Source of the DNA: Boletus sp. NGJ | Lineage: Eukaryota > Basidiomycota > Agaricomycetes > Boletales > Boletaceae | Length of the DNA: 64,000 nt | Direction of reading: 5' to 3' | Assembly: GCA_019096195.1 (NCBI GenBank) | Contig: JAGTXK010000239.1 | Span: forward strand, 868,001-932,000 | Shown here: piece by piece, positions 25,225-37,463 of the stretch | Numbering within the stretch: position 1 is the stretch's first letter | Layout: each line of letters opens with the position of its first letter | Position numbers and translations under genes: made by a program | Notes under the pieces: generated by a model | What the model was told of the DNA's origin: nothing | The model's input: only the letters and a program-made list of their open reading frames with translations | The model's database searches: none

Positions 25225-25577
25225 TGAAAGGAAAAGAGCCTCAATATCTCAAAGGGACGCTAAGGGCGCTAATCCAAGAGAGAGAAGAGGAATTCCAAAG
25301 CTAGCTAATACAGGTGTTACTACGCTACTTATATACTATCTACTCGTGTGCACGCGGGCCATGGCTTAGGGCCGGCATGGAGTGTGCTAGAGGGTTCCGT
25401 ATGACGTACGGTGACATAGTGGGGTCTAGGTTGTTCTATGGGTATGGGGTTGTGGCGTAACCTGACTAATGTGTGACGTAGGGTCTAGGCATGAGGCAAC
25501 TACGTAAGGCGTTCGTGGGATCGTCAAGTGTTAGCTAACTACGTTAAATAATGAGAAAATGTCCGAGGTTCGTTTCA
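25225..25577 (-). repeat. gypsy-3 3' LTR
   Basis: 353 bases, TGAAAGGAAAAGAGCC ... GTTCGTTTCA, pairing with 38308-38655. A TATA-like tatatact (tatataag on the minus strand) is near 25330. Confidence 0.92.
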
Positions 25578-25589
25578 TTACCCCCTTTT

Positions 25590-28161
25590 TAGCCGTCGAA
25601 CTCCCGGTCGACGATGATACCGGTGAGTTTAACGTCGCTATGGGGTTCCGGGATTTCAAAGAGACGGTCAGGGAGGTGGTTAAGGGATGCTGCGTACGAG
25701 CGGAAGGATGGGTCTTTGAATAATGGGGTTTCAGGGAAGGCGCACGTCGGGCAGTCGCACTCATCATCGGTGAGTGTGCGGATGGCGGTGGGGTTTTCGC
25801 GGTGGAACTTCTCAATCGCCTGCGGGGCGTTTGAGACATTCTTTTTTGGTTCCCACATGCGTTCTTCACGGGGGTATCCTTTCCACTGTACAAGGTATTC
25901 CGTTTTGCCACGTCACTTACGTGAGTCGGCAACGTGCTCCACTTTGTACTCTTCTTGCTGTTGGACGATAACCGGGGGCGGCGGCTTTGGTTTCATCTGG
26001 GAGGGGGACGTGCCAGGGTGATAAGGTGTGAGGAGCGACTCGTGGAAGATGGGATGAATTCCTTTCCACGTTTTGGGGAGGTCGAGTTCGTAGGAGGCCT
26101 CGCCCACCTTTTGCTTCACCTTGAACGGCCCATGTTGTTTGTTGTCAAATTTTCTTGTTGGACGGTTGGTCCGGATGTGAGTTCCTTTGAGCAGGACCCG
26201 TTGACCAATTGTGTATTCGACGGTGGGGGATGCATGCTTGTCGTGTGCCTTTTTCATCGCTTGCGCCGCTTTCTCTAGTACGTCCTTGGCCGAGTTGTGG
26301 TGTGCTTTCATTGTTTCAGCAAAAGAGGTGGTGGACTCGTTTCGTACTTCCACTCTTTTGCTGGGTATGAGTGGTTGTTGCCCATAATTGAGCAGGAAGG
26401 GCGAGACGCCGGTCGCACTAGTGGTTTGGGAGTTGTGGGCGAACTCAGCTAGCGGTAGCCATTCTGCCCAGTCGGTTTGGCAATGGTTTACATAGATGCG
26501 CAGGTACTTTTCTACTTCTTGGTTAATGTGTTCTGTTTGGCCGTCGGTTTGGGGGTGATAGGCCGTGGACGGGTTGGCTTGGATGCTGAGGAGTGAGTAG
26601 AGGTCGCGCATGAATGACGACACGAATTGCGTTCCTCGATCCGAGATCACCTTGCGGGGGACACCGTGGAGCTTGAATATTTGGTTGTGGAAGATCGTCA
26701 CGACTCCTTGTGATGTAATGGTGTCCATTACTGGTGCTAGGTGGATCATTTTCGAGAAACAATTGACGATGACTGAGATGGCATTCTTGCCATCTGATTG
26801 GGGGAGGGGGCCGATCAGGTCTATGGAGATGATTTCCCAGGGGGATGATGGGATTTTGTTTGGGTGGAGTGGCGTGTTGATTGCCGAGGTTTTGGATTTA
26901 ACCTTTTGGCATGTGTCGCAGCCTTTGACGTACGACTCCACGTCTTTCCATAGTGATGGCCAATAATATTCGCTCATGATCAAGTCACGAGTTCGTTGGA
27001 TACCAGGGTGGCCGGTGATCGGGTGATCATGGTTGGCGATGAGGATGTCTTCCCGGAGTTTCGCGTTGTTTGGCACGTATACGAGCAATTTCCAGTAGAC
27101 GAGTCCTTCTTTGCGGGTCCAGAGGGAATCCTTCTTTTCTAGGCCATCCTTGGCGAACTGTTCAAGTTTGTACTGCATTTTTGTGATTCTCGAGAGTGTG
27201 CTCGCAGGGGCGACGGCCTTGAGTGAGACTGTCGTGGAGGTTGATGATGGTGGGGGTGAAAAAAGGGTGTCGGGGAGTAGCGTTTGTGCGGTGTTATCGG
27301 GTGTCACCCCCTTTTCGAAGTCTGGCCTCCGGGACAGAGGATCCGCTGGGTTGGTTTTGCCCGGTCGATGGCTGATCACTACATGGTACTCCTGTAGTAC
27401 TTGTTGCCATCTGGCCTGGTGGCGGATGAGATCTTGGGGTTTGCGGAAGAACTCGAGGTTCTTGTGATCCATCCAGATCTCGATTGGGTGTGCGGCCTCT
27501 AGAAGGTACTGGTGCCATTTGTTGAGGGCAAACATGATGGCAAGCATTTCTAGGTCAGCTGCATGGTAGTTCCTCTCGGCGTCGTTGAGGGAACGGGAGA
27601 TGAATGCGACGGGGTGCCCTACACTGTCGTGTCATTGGGATAGGATGGCGCCAATGCCTATACCTGAACCGTCGGTTTCGATACGGTAAGGGTCGTTGTC
27701 GGTTGGCATTGCTAGTGCCGGGGCGGAGGAGATGGTGTCTTTGAGGGTCTGGAAAGCCTCTTGGCAGGCTGTTGTCCACTCGAAGTCTTTCTTTACCGAC
27801 GTAAGCGCGTTGAGAGGGCGCGCGATCATTGCGAAGTTCTTTATGAATCATTGGTAGAAGTTGAGGAATCCGAGGAAACCTCTCAGCGTTTTCTTCAATG
27901 TGGGGGTTGGCCAGCTTTTGATGGCTTCCACTTTCTTGCCGTCCATCTTTACCTTGTCCTGCGCGACGATGAGTCTGAGGAACTCGGTCTCTTGGACCTC
28001 AAAGTCACACTTGTCGTGGCGTAGGTAGAGGTGGGCGTCCCTCAGGATGTGTAGTACTTCGCGTACTACCTTGTGGTGTTCTTCAAGCATTTTCGTGAAT
28101 ATCATGATGTTGTCTATGTAGACCACCACTACGCCTCAGTCTACCAAATTCTTAAACAGCA
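25590..28161 (-). pseudogene. gypsy-3 pol, 3' portion (fossil)
   Basis: Minus strand: end of reverse transcriptase (VVYIDNIMIFTKM), RNase H, integrase (zinc-binding region with HPGIQRTRDLI; core IISIDLIGPLPQSDG; STAYHPQTDGQTEH) and a chromodomain-type end followed by an acidic tail with CDCPTC near 25750. The other portion of the same pol lies beyond gypsy-2. Confidence 0.85.
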
Positions 28162-28166
28162 CGTTC

Positions 28167-28749
28167 TGTTACGTTTCCTCCTTTTTCTTCCCTTCAATCG
28201 TCCTCGTCCTCATCTCGTCCTCTTGAATTCCCCTTGGACCATTTACTACACAGTGAGACTCCGTGTAGTCAAGGCCGACCTTCGCACCTCGTGCATCATT
28301 TGTACTTCTACGCCGACTCCACACGAGGGATCCCTTCTATTTCCCACTCCATAGGATCTCCCGGTGCTGCGGCTTATTCATCCTTTTCCCACGCCTCAGT
28401 ATGTATATAAACCCAGCCTCTGTAGTCGATCCCCCAATTTACACCTACTTGGTGAACTTTCATCATCGCCTCTCCGGACCTCTAAAAGTCGTCGTTCCAC
28501 TTCGAGTGAACGCTTCTTCTACGTCTCGTCTTCACTCTCTGAGTGAACCCTTGACTACGACTAGGAAGACCCTTTGTTGTCGAACCCTCGACCCCGCGAC
28601 TAGGAAGACCCTCCGTCGCCGAACCCTTGACCCAACCAAGGGCCACCTTTGTCCCGTAGCTCCCTGAAGCTACCTCTCTCGACCCCGGTAGCTCGTCGCT
28701 ACTCGACCATCCAAGTTAACGCCTGTCCCTACCCGGGGTAGTCGTAACA
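28167..28749 (+). repeat. gypsy-2 5' LTR
   Basis: 583 bases, TGTTACGTTTCCTCC ... GTCGTAACA. TATA box tatataa at 28404-28410, followed by a pyrimidine-rich tract and a repeated 'actaggaagaccct' motif downstream of the expected transcription start. Confidence 0.94.
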
Positions 28750-29033
28750 AAAGGTGTAAATTCTTATATTGAGGTTATCGTTGTCATAATCCTCCACCCA
28801 CCATTGCTCGCCAACGTCCCACTCTGAACCCTGCGTGGTGGAACCCTCGTGCACGTGCCGAGACACCCCCCACCGACGACAATTCTTCTGACCACCAAGA
28901 AGGATCACCAGACACCGACCTCGACCTTGACCTCCCGTCCCAACAACAACAGGACGCGGCCCTCGATCTGTCACGCCAACTCTCAGATCGCCTACGTCTA
29001 CCAAGAACTCCCACACCACCGTCTCCGACACCG
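28750..29033 (+). other. gypsy-2 leader
   Basis: Sequence between the 5' LTR and gag. No clear match to a tRNA 3' end (primer site) was recognised beside the LTR; self-priming, known in some fungal chromoviruses, remains possible. Confidence 0.4.
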
Positions 29034-29980
29034 TTGACGGCAGTACCCTCGTTCTCAGTACCACCCCCTCCCCTGTCACCAATGTCTTCAGCAACTCGAC
29101 CAACCGAGCTCCGCATCGGTACCCCCGAAGCCTATGATGGCTCCTTTGACACCTCAGTATCATGGTTGAACACAGTCCAGTTCTACCTCTACGTCAACGC
29201 CAAGGTCTATGACACCGACGCTAAACAGATAGCCTTCGCCCTATCCTATATGACTAAAGGGCCAGCCCTCACCTGGGCTACCACCTATCGACAAAACGCC
29301 ATCAATGGCGTCACCATCACCCTCGGGTCCTTCGCCGACTTCGTCACCGCCTTTGAAAAGGCATTCAAACACCGAGACACCACTGGGAACGCCATCGCTT
29401 GGCTGTCCACCAAACGAATGACCAAGAAACGAGACAACTCGTATTCCCCTCCCCTCATGCAATACACATCCGAGTTCCAGAACAATGCCGCCCTCGCCAA
29501 GATCACCGACCCGAACGTCCTCATCGGGTACTATTCCGCTGGAATCCCACCAGGGCTTATGCGACGGATCATGTCCATGGACACCGTACCCACCACCATC
29601 GAAGAATGGTACTCCCGTGCCATCCACTTCCAAACTCAATGGGAAAGAGCCGACGAAATCGCTAAAAGGAGCAGTAAACCATCCGCCACACCTACCACTC
29701 CTTCTCTTCGCCCACCTCCTCCAAACCTCGAGACCCCGACGCCATGGACGTCGACGCCGTCTCCATCCCCAAACTGACCCCCGAAGAGCGAAAGCGCTGC
29801 TTCGACCAAAAACTTTGCTTCCGCTGTCGTCAACCGGGTCACATCACCACGGCATGCACCACCTTCACCTCCCCCATTAGAAAGGTGAAGAACCCCCCTG
29901 CCAAGAAAGTCAGGGTTGTCGAACAAGAAGAGGGAGACTCTGACGGAGAAACCGTCGGACAGGTCTCCTCGGGTTTTTAA
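29034..29980 (+). pseudogene. gypsy-2 gag region
   Basis: A Pro-rich start, a capsid-like helical region (SWLNTVQFYLYVNAK ... KAFKHRDTTGNAIAWL) and a C-terminal zinc knuckle CFRCRQPGHITTAC. Typical size for gypsy gag. Fossil treatment: not certified functional. Confidence 0.85.
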
Positions 29981-29994
29981 AGAGGGGAACACCT

Positions 29995-32900
29995 TTGACG
30001 CATGTTTCCCCTTCTCTTAGTTGTGCCGCTGTAACAGTAGAATCGAAATTGAAAGGCATTCGCATCCCCGTTCAACTTCTCGTTCCTGCACACGCTAAGA
30101 AAGCCGTCAACACCAGAGCCCTCGTAGATAGCGGCGCGGAAATCTCCTGCGTCGACTATCAGTTCGTGCGAAAACACAAACTCCCCACCACACGACTTCA
30201 CACCCCCATCCGCGTCCGGAACGCTGACACCTCGTTCAACAAGAACGGGGATATCAAGTTCACCTGTGATCTCTTTGTGGACATTAAGGGCGTCCTCATG
30301 AGGACGACCCTCCACGTCATCTCCTGTGGGCAGGAAAACGTCATCCTTGGCCAACCCTGGCTCCGCTCGTGCAACCCAACCATCGACTGGGCAGCTAATA
30401 CCCTCACCCTCGATGAAACCCTCGACCAATCCGCCGACCTCTACCACACAAGGACCAAACCCCTCCCCACCGAGGAAGACGAGTCCGCATCCAGGCCCGG
30501 TCACATTGACGTCAACCTCCGAACCTGCCACCACCTCCGCGGCTTCCTCCAGAAGGAAACCGAAGAACGAGAATATCTACGGAATGCGAACCGAAATCGC
30601 GTCCTACACCGAATCATCCGAGGGCAATACAAATATGTCGCCGCCTCCACCGTCGCCAAAATCACGGTCGCAACCGAGCTTGCAGAGGCCGCTGAGAAGG
30701 CCAAACCCAAACCAACCCTCCCGGCAGCGTATGCTGATTACGCCTCTGTCTTCTCAAAAGAAGCCACCGACCATGTCCCTCCATCACGCCCCTATGACCA
30801 CGAAATCAACGTCAAAGAGACCTTTGTCCCGAAGATCGGGAAGGTATACCCCCTTTCCCCCCATGAACAGAAAGTGACCGAAGAATTCCTTGACGAACAC
30901 CTCAAAACGGGAAAGATTCGCCCGTCAACCTCCCCCCAAGCATCCCCTTTCTTCTTCGTCAAAAAGAAGAACGGCGACCTCCGCCCGTGCCAGGACTACT
31001 GATACATCAACGAACACACCGTTCGCGACGCCTACCCTCTCCCCTTGGTCTCGAACCTCATCGGCAAACTCAAGGGAGCGACAACCTTCACCAAGTTCGA
31101 CGTCCATTGGGGATACAACAACGTACGCATCAAGGATGGTCATCAATGGAAAGCCGCCTTCGTCACACATCGAGGCCTCTATGAACCTACCGTCATGTTC
31201 TTCGGCCTATGCAACTCCCCCGCAACCTTCCAGCGATTCATGAATGACTCCTTCCGAGACATGATCGCCGAAGGCTGGCTCATCATCTACATGGACGACC
31301 TCCTTATCTTCTCCCCAGACGACGCTCTGCATACTGAGCGAACCAAGCGTGTCCTCCAACGGATGACCGAACTCGACCTCCACCTCAAACTTGAAAAATG
31401 TACCTTCGCCACCGACGAGGTAGAGTACCTCGGCATGATTGTCCGTCCCAACCAATTGGCTATGGACCCCGTCAAACTTGACGGAATCGCCAAATGGCCC
31501 GCCCCCACCAAGGTCACGGGAGTCCAATCGTTCCTTGGCTTCGCCAACTTCTACCGGCGATTCATCCCCGACTACTCCACGATCGCCCGCCCCCTCATCG
31601 ACCTCACGAAACTCAACCACCCCTGGGCCTGGTCGAGCGAATGCCAGGGTGCGTTCGACCACCTTAAACGTCTCTTCCTGGCGAAGCCGATCCTTCACCT
31701 CCCCGACTTCTCCGCCCCCTTCGCCATCGCCACGGACGCCTCGAAGTACGCCACTGGCGCCATCCTCCTGCAGACCGATGCCAACGGTGACTGGCATCCC
31801 TGCTCATACCTCTCACAGTCCTTCTCCCCCGCCGAACGGAATTACGACATCTACGACCGCGAGCTCCTCGCCGTCATCCGCGCACTGAAATCTTGGCGCC
31901 ACTACTTGTATGGCTCCCCCTTCCCCATGCAGGTTTTTACAGATCATAAGAACCTGCTCTACTTTAAGTCCCCCCAAAACCTCAATCGCCGGCAAGCCCG
32001 CTGGCTTCTCGACCTCGCCGATTTTGATCTCAAAATCACCCATGTCCCCGGCCGCCTGCTTGCCAGGCCGGATGCCTTATCCCGTCGCCCTGACCTCATC
32101 CCGACGACCGACACGGACAATGAGGGCGTCACGCTCCTCCCCCCCTCCATGTTCGTCAACTTGATTGACACCTCGCTGGCATCCCTCATCCAGCAATCCT
32201 CCCTGTCCGACCCCCTCGTCCTTCAACACCTTCAGGCAACAGACACCTCAGCACCCGCGTTCCTCCGTGCCCGCCTTTCTGACTGGTCGTACGTGGACGG
32301 CCTTCTATCCTACCGCAACCGCGTCTACGTCCCGCCCGACGACTCCCTCCGACGCTCCATCCTCCACCGTTGCCACGACCACGAATCTGCTGGTCACCCC
32401 GGCTACCTGAAAACCCGGCAGCTTGTGTCCGCCGATTTCTGGTGGCCGGGCCTCGCCTCTTATGTCCGCGCCTATGTCTCTGGCTGCCCGTCCTGCCAGC
32501 AACACAAGGCCAACACGCACCCTACTGTACCCCCCCTGACCCCTATCTGTTCCACTGCCACCCTACCCTTCCGCCAGGTGTCCTGCGATCTCATCACGGA
32601 CCTACCCCTCTCCTCCGGCTTCGATTCACTATTGGTCGTGGTCGACCACGGGCTTACTAAGGGGGTAATTCTATGCCCCATGAAGAAATCGGTCACCGCA
32701 GAGGGAATCGCGACACTCTTCTTCCACAAAGTATACCTCCGCTTCGGCCTCTACGACAAGATTATCTCCGACCGAGGACCCCAGTTCGCCTCAGCCTTCG
32801 CCAAAGAACTTGGAAAGCTCCTGAAGTACGACCTTTCCCTCTCCACCGCATATCACCCTCAATCCGACGGAGAAACGGAACGGGTCAACCAAGAGATCGA

Positions 32901-33651
32901 AACTTACCTCCGGATCTTCTGCGGCAACGAACCCACTACATGGGCCGAGAAGATCTCTCACGCCGAATTCACCCATAACCACCGACCCCACTCTGTCACT
33001 GGGCAATCTCCGTTCTTCCTCCTTATGGGATACGAACCCCGTGCCCTCCCTTCGGTCGTTCCCGACTCCACGATCCCCGCTCTAGAAGAGCGCATCCAGA
33101 AACTCTCGGCTGCTAGAGACGAAGCCCTAGCAGCACACGAACTCGCACGACAGGTCATGGCCTCTCGTACTCGCCACGGTTTCACCCCATTCAAGAAAGG
33201 TGACAAGGTCTGGCTAGAAGCCAGGAACCTGAAACGCTCCATTGCCGACCCGAAGTTTGCACCAAAACGAGAGGGCCCATTCACTGTCACACACGTCCTA
33301 TCCCCCATCGTCTACAAACTCCGCCTCCCAACCACATGGAAGATCCACCCGGTCTTCCACGCATCGCTCCTCTCCCCCTGCCACGAGAATGCCGTATACG
33401 GCAAACATTTCATAACGCCACCGCCTGAATTGATAGCCGGCGAAGAAGAATATGAAATCGATAAAATCCTACGACATCGCGGCTCCCCGTCTCGCCGCTC
33501 CTTCCTGATCCGATGGAAAGGGTACTCCGCAGAAGAGGATTCTTGGGTCCCCGAGCGGGATCTGAAGCATGCCAAGTCCGCTCTGCTCGACTATAAGAAG
33601 CGACACCCTAGGACATTCCCCTCCATCGCCTCACTCCAACCCATACCATGA
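29995..33651 (+). pseudogene. gypsy-2 pol region
   Basis: Protease (ALVDSGAEISCVD), reverse transcriptase (FFVKKKNGDLRPCQDY, FTKFDVHWGYNNV, IIYMDDLLIF), RNase H (FAIATDASKYATGAIL, YDRELLAVIRAL), integrase (zinc-binding HxH..CxxC reading HDHESAGHPGYLKTR ... CPSCQQ; core VSCDLITDLPL; STAYHPQSDGETE) and a C-terminal chromodomain (FLIRWKGYSAEEDSWVPE). It overlaps the following reading frame by four bases. Confidence 0.93.
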
Positions 33652-34745
33652 CCACCCCCTTCGCTGCTGAGACAACGACTTTCTCCGATGCCACCCTGTC
33701 TTCCTCCCCACATTTTCTTTCTACGATACCTGGTAGCCGTACTTTATCTCCTACTCTCTCCTCTCCTTCGTCACTCTCGCGTTCTAACTCCCCTCTTGAC
33801 GACTACTCTCGTCCTCATTCTCCTCTGTTACCTTCTCCCCGCGGCGAACCTCGCCTTCCACGCCCACCGACACCGGTCTCGCTAGCCTCCACCCCGACAC
33901 CAATCATGTCGGTGGACGTCCCCATCTACGCCACACGTCTTCGCAACGACTTCCCAGACCTGGCCGAGGTCACCCGCCTCACTGAAAACCTCGAAGATCC
34001 CCGCATGGCACTAGGGCTCGGGGCCCACCTAGACTATGCCTCCCCCTTATACTCCCTCTACAAGGCATACTTGCAATCGGCCGCCCTAGAGTCCATCGCC
34101 AACCGCACCACCGCCAACGCCCACCTATCCCTGACCCAACTACGCCTCCGCGGCATATCCGGCGAGCTGAAAGCGGCACTCCTAAACGCCCTCCATCAGC
34201 TCGGAGCCGTCGAGCTCCTGGACGACCTCGACCGATACATGAGGGACCTGGCTGACCGTCCCATCCCAGCAATGCCTCCTGCACCCTCCACACCGTCCGC
34301 CTCGTCGTCCCCTCTAGGCGATGAAGAACTCGCGGTCGTCCGCCGTGAGGAAGCCTATTGGACTGGTCGTGGTGGAGCGGTCCCATTGGGACCTTCCCAC
34401 CCTCGCTACGCCGAGGCTTGCTATCAATGCCACCGTCTAGGTCACCTACGCGTCCATTGCCCCGTTTACCAATGCCCCCAATGCTTACGTTGGGAACCCG
34501 GTCATACTCAAGCACACTGCCCCCTACGCCGACGTTTAAACCCACAGACCCCGTCGTCTTCGTCCTCGTCCTCTGGTCGTGCATCATCCTCATCCCATTC
34601 GATCCGACGCGTACCTCCCCCTCCCATCCGCGGCACCCAACTCGCCTCGCCGCTGTTCCTTTTTCCATCGTCTTACCGCGCAGGTTACGCGTCAGACCCA
34701 CCCCACCGCACCGACCGACCCCTACGACGACCCAGACGTTTTTGA
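33648..34745 (+). other. gypsy-2 third reading frame: zinc-knuckle protein of unknown role
   Basis: An open frame of 365 codons whose ATG overlaps the pol stop (atga), a layout suited to coupled translation. It begins with a Ser/Pro/Thr-rich stretch (1-90), continues with a helical region (about 90-205: VPIYATRLRNDFPDLAE ... LLDDLDRYMRDLAD), then a CCHC knuckle CYQCHRLGHLRVHC (residues 258-271), a second related C-x2-C-x6-H-x4-C cluster (276-291), and a basic Ser-rich tail. Not envelope-like: no signal peptide or membrane span. It resembles a second nucleocapsid-like protein. Unusual for gypsy elements. Confidence 0.75.
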
Positions 34746-34845
34746 CAGCGCAGCCATGAGTAACATGACCGGATCTCCCCTGCGGGTCCTATCGCGGTTT
34801 GGACTAGAGTCGTTCAGTGGTACTTCACGTGTAACAGGGGGGTAA

Positions 34846-35441
34846 TGTTACGTTTCCTCCTTTTTCCTCCTTTTTCTTCCCTTCAATCGTCCTCGTCCTC
34901 GCCTCGTCCTCTTGAATTCCCCTTGGACCATTTACTACACAGTGAGACTCCGTGTAGTCAAGGCCGACCTTCGCACCTCGTGCATCATTTGTACTTCTAC
35001 GCCGACTCCCACACGGGGGATCCCTTCTATTTCCCACTCCATAGGATCTCCCCGGTGCTGCGGCTTATTCATCCTTTTCCCACGCCTCAGTATGTATATA
35101 AACCCTGCCTCTGTAGTCGATCCCCCAATTTACACCTACTTGGTGAACTTTCATCATCGCCTCTCCGGACCTCTAAAAGTCGTCGTTCCACTTCGAGTGA
35201 ACGCTTCTTCTACGTCTCGTCTTCACTCTCCGAGTGAACCCTTGACTACGACTAGGAAGACCCTTTGTCGTCGAACCCTCGACCCCGCGACCAGGAAGAC
35301 CCTCCGTCGCCGAACCCTTGACCCTACCAAGGGCCACCTTCGTCCCGTAGCTCCCTGGAAGCTACCTCTCTCGACCCCGGTGGCTCGTCGCTACTCGACC
35401 ATCCAAGTTAACGCCTGCCCCTACCCAGGGTAGTCGTAACA
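34846..35441 (+). repeat. gypsy-2 3' LTR
   Basis: 596 bases, preceded by a purine tract caggggggtaa. Same ends as the 5' LTR, with one extra 12-base copy of the cctcctttttc unit at its start. Confidence 0.94.
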
Positions 35442-35446
35442 CGTTC

Positions 35447-36520
35447 ATCATAGTTTGGAACGTCGCTGGAGAGTTGGTGAGTCCGAAGAACATCACGAGC
35501 GGCTCGAATAGACCGCGGTTGGTTTGGAAGGCTGCCTTCCATTTGTCTCCTTCTGCCATCCATACGTTGTTGTAGCCCCATCTCACGTCGAACTTTGTAT
35601 AGTATTTGGCCGATTTAAGCTTGTCGACCAGTTCGCTTATGAGTGGAAGAGGATAGCAGTTCCTCTTTGTTACCGCGTTTAATTTATGGTAGTCTTGTAC
35701 GGGGCGGAGGTGTCCGTCCTTTTTCTTGATGAAGAAGAATGCCGAGGCGAAGGGTGATTTGGAAGGTCGTATTCTTCCGGATCTGAGGTTTTCTTCGAGG
35801 AAGGCGTTGAGTTCTTTTTGTTTGCCGGGGTTTAGCAGGTAGACCTTGCAGTCTACTTCGTGGTTTCCCGGGAGGAGCTTGATGGCGTGGTCCCAAGGGC
35901 GTCTCGGGGGTAGCGCGTCAAAGCTCTCTTTGTTGAACACGTCTTTGAATTCATGAACGTACTTCAGGGCGGCTTCTTTGAAGGTTTTCTTTTCCTTTCG
36001 GGCATAGTCTTTAATGGCTACTTCCGTCGCGATGTTTCAATTTCGCATGTATTCTACTACATTGATTTCGAACAGGCAGTCGCCTTGGGAAGGCTTGTAG
36101 TCTACGTCCATTTTGTCTTCCTCCTCATCTACATTATTCATGACATGGTCTCCTTTGCAGCGGAAGGAGATTCTGCCTGTTTTCCAGTTGATGGCTGGAT
36201 TGTGAGTCTTCAGCCAATCGTGTCCTAGGAATATCGTGTTGGGTCCGAGATTCGTTATGGCGAGGGTCAGTTGTTCCTTGTGATTCTGGACTTGGAGTTC
36301 GAGTATCACGAATTTTTCTACTTTGCCTCCGGCGTTCGGCGTGCCGTCGGCATTGTACACTGTGAGGGGACGGGGTAGTGAGTGGGTGGTTAGCGTGGAC
36401 GCAGGACGAATCTGGGGTTGTATGTGGGGCCTGTCGCATAGACAGAAGTGGTCTTTTTGCGCTCTGCAATGGCGCCTAGTACTTCTTCTGCCCTTACGAG
36501 GGCCTGCTCCCATTCACGAA
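35447..36520 (-). pseudogene. gypsy-3 pol, 5' portion (fossil)
   Basis: Minus strand: protease-like region (LGHDWLKTHNPAINW) and the first half of reverse transcriptase (FFIKKKDGHLRPVQDYHKL, YTKFDVRWGYNNVW, MFFGLTNSPATFQ). The reading continues beyond gypsy-2 at 28161. Confidence 0.85.
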
Positions 36521-37463
36521 CGTTGGAGGAGTCAATGAGGTCTGGCTTGTATCTCTCAACATATTCGACCAAGTCGTTGCGGGCTTGGTGTCGAATTTGG
36601 TTTACGATCGTTCGTTCATTGATCCTCACGTCGAATTTGGCCTCAATGGCTAGCTGGAAGAGCCAGGTGAAGTAATCTTCGACAGTATCTCTTCCCTGCC
36701 GGAGGGAGAAGAGTTTCTGTTTGGCTTTCCGAGCGAGGCCTGCAGGCTGGAAGGTCTTCTTCAGTTTGTCCGTGAAGAATTCGAAGTTGATGAGGGCGTA
36801 AGCGTTGCCCTCAGCCAACAGGTCTGAGAATCGACCAGCTGTGTTATCGCCATGCATGTAGGACAATGTGATTAGGATTTTCTGTCGGTCAGTCGGTTCG
36901 CTCTCGAAACCGCTGAGGTACAGAGTCATCGTTCGCCACCACTGGACGAACTTTTCTTTATTCCCATCGTAGTGTTCAGGTTTCGCGGCTAGACTCTTCC
37001 CAATTTGGGGGGAAGTGGGAGGGAAGCCACGTGCGGGTACCCTCGGAGGCCCAGGTGAACTCCGGTGGGAGGACGGCGACGGGGATTGTGGCAGGGGTCG
37101 GGTTGGAGGAGGTCCCTGTGGCAGGAAGGGCCGCGGAGTGGTGGGCATGGGTGACGATGGGAGGTTGACCCTGATGGGGGTCACGGTTGGCATTTCGAGG
37201 GGCAGCAGTGATCCAGCCGCTGTGGGGTCAAGGGTGAACTGTTCTCGCCACAGGTTGTAGTGGAGGATAGATTAGTGTAGGTTGTATTGTGACACCTCCT
37301 GCTGTAGGTGTGTGGTGACAGGGGCGATTGGGGTTGGCTGTGCCAACTGGAGAGTGGGGAGGCCTTGGGCCGCTGCTCTCTGCGCGAGGTCTCGAAAGCT
37401 CCCTGGAGCGATCGGTGCGGTGGAGGCGGGGCGGCTGTATGGGCTCATGGGGATGGTGGTCAT
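36390..37463 (-). pseudogene. gypsy-3 gag region (fossil)
   Basis: Pro-rich N-terminal part, then a capsid-like region (EHYDGNKEKFVQWWRTMTLY, FEFFTDKLKKTFQPAG, ARKAKQKLFSLRQGRDTVED). No zinc knuckle was recognised. It overlaps the start of pol. Confidence 0.78.

Larger units (their letters stand above)
28167..35441 (+). mobile_element. gypsy-2: young Ty3/gypsy chromovirus-type element with extra 3' ORF, nearly whole
   Basis: 7.3 kb: LTR, leader, gag, pol with chromodomain, a third reading frame, purine tract, LTR. Exact 5-bp duplication cgttc (28162-28166 and 35442-35446). By eye the LTRs differ at about a dozen sites in 580 plus a 12-base duplication, roughly 2%, making it the youngest large insertion here, as its nested position inside gypsy-3 also requires. 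It looks almost whole, with about two breaks. Unlike its surroundings it is rich in CpG. Confidence 0.94.

Noticed and set aside
28864-29163. Minus-strand Gly/Val/Arg-rich open frames
   Set aside because: Shadows of the CpG-rich gypsy-2 leader and gag on the opposite strand.
33648-34745. Third gypsy-2 frame as an envelope gene
   Set aside because: No signal peptide, membrane span or glycoprotein-like Cys pattern; it has zinc knuckles instead.
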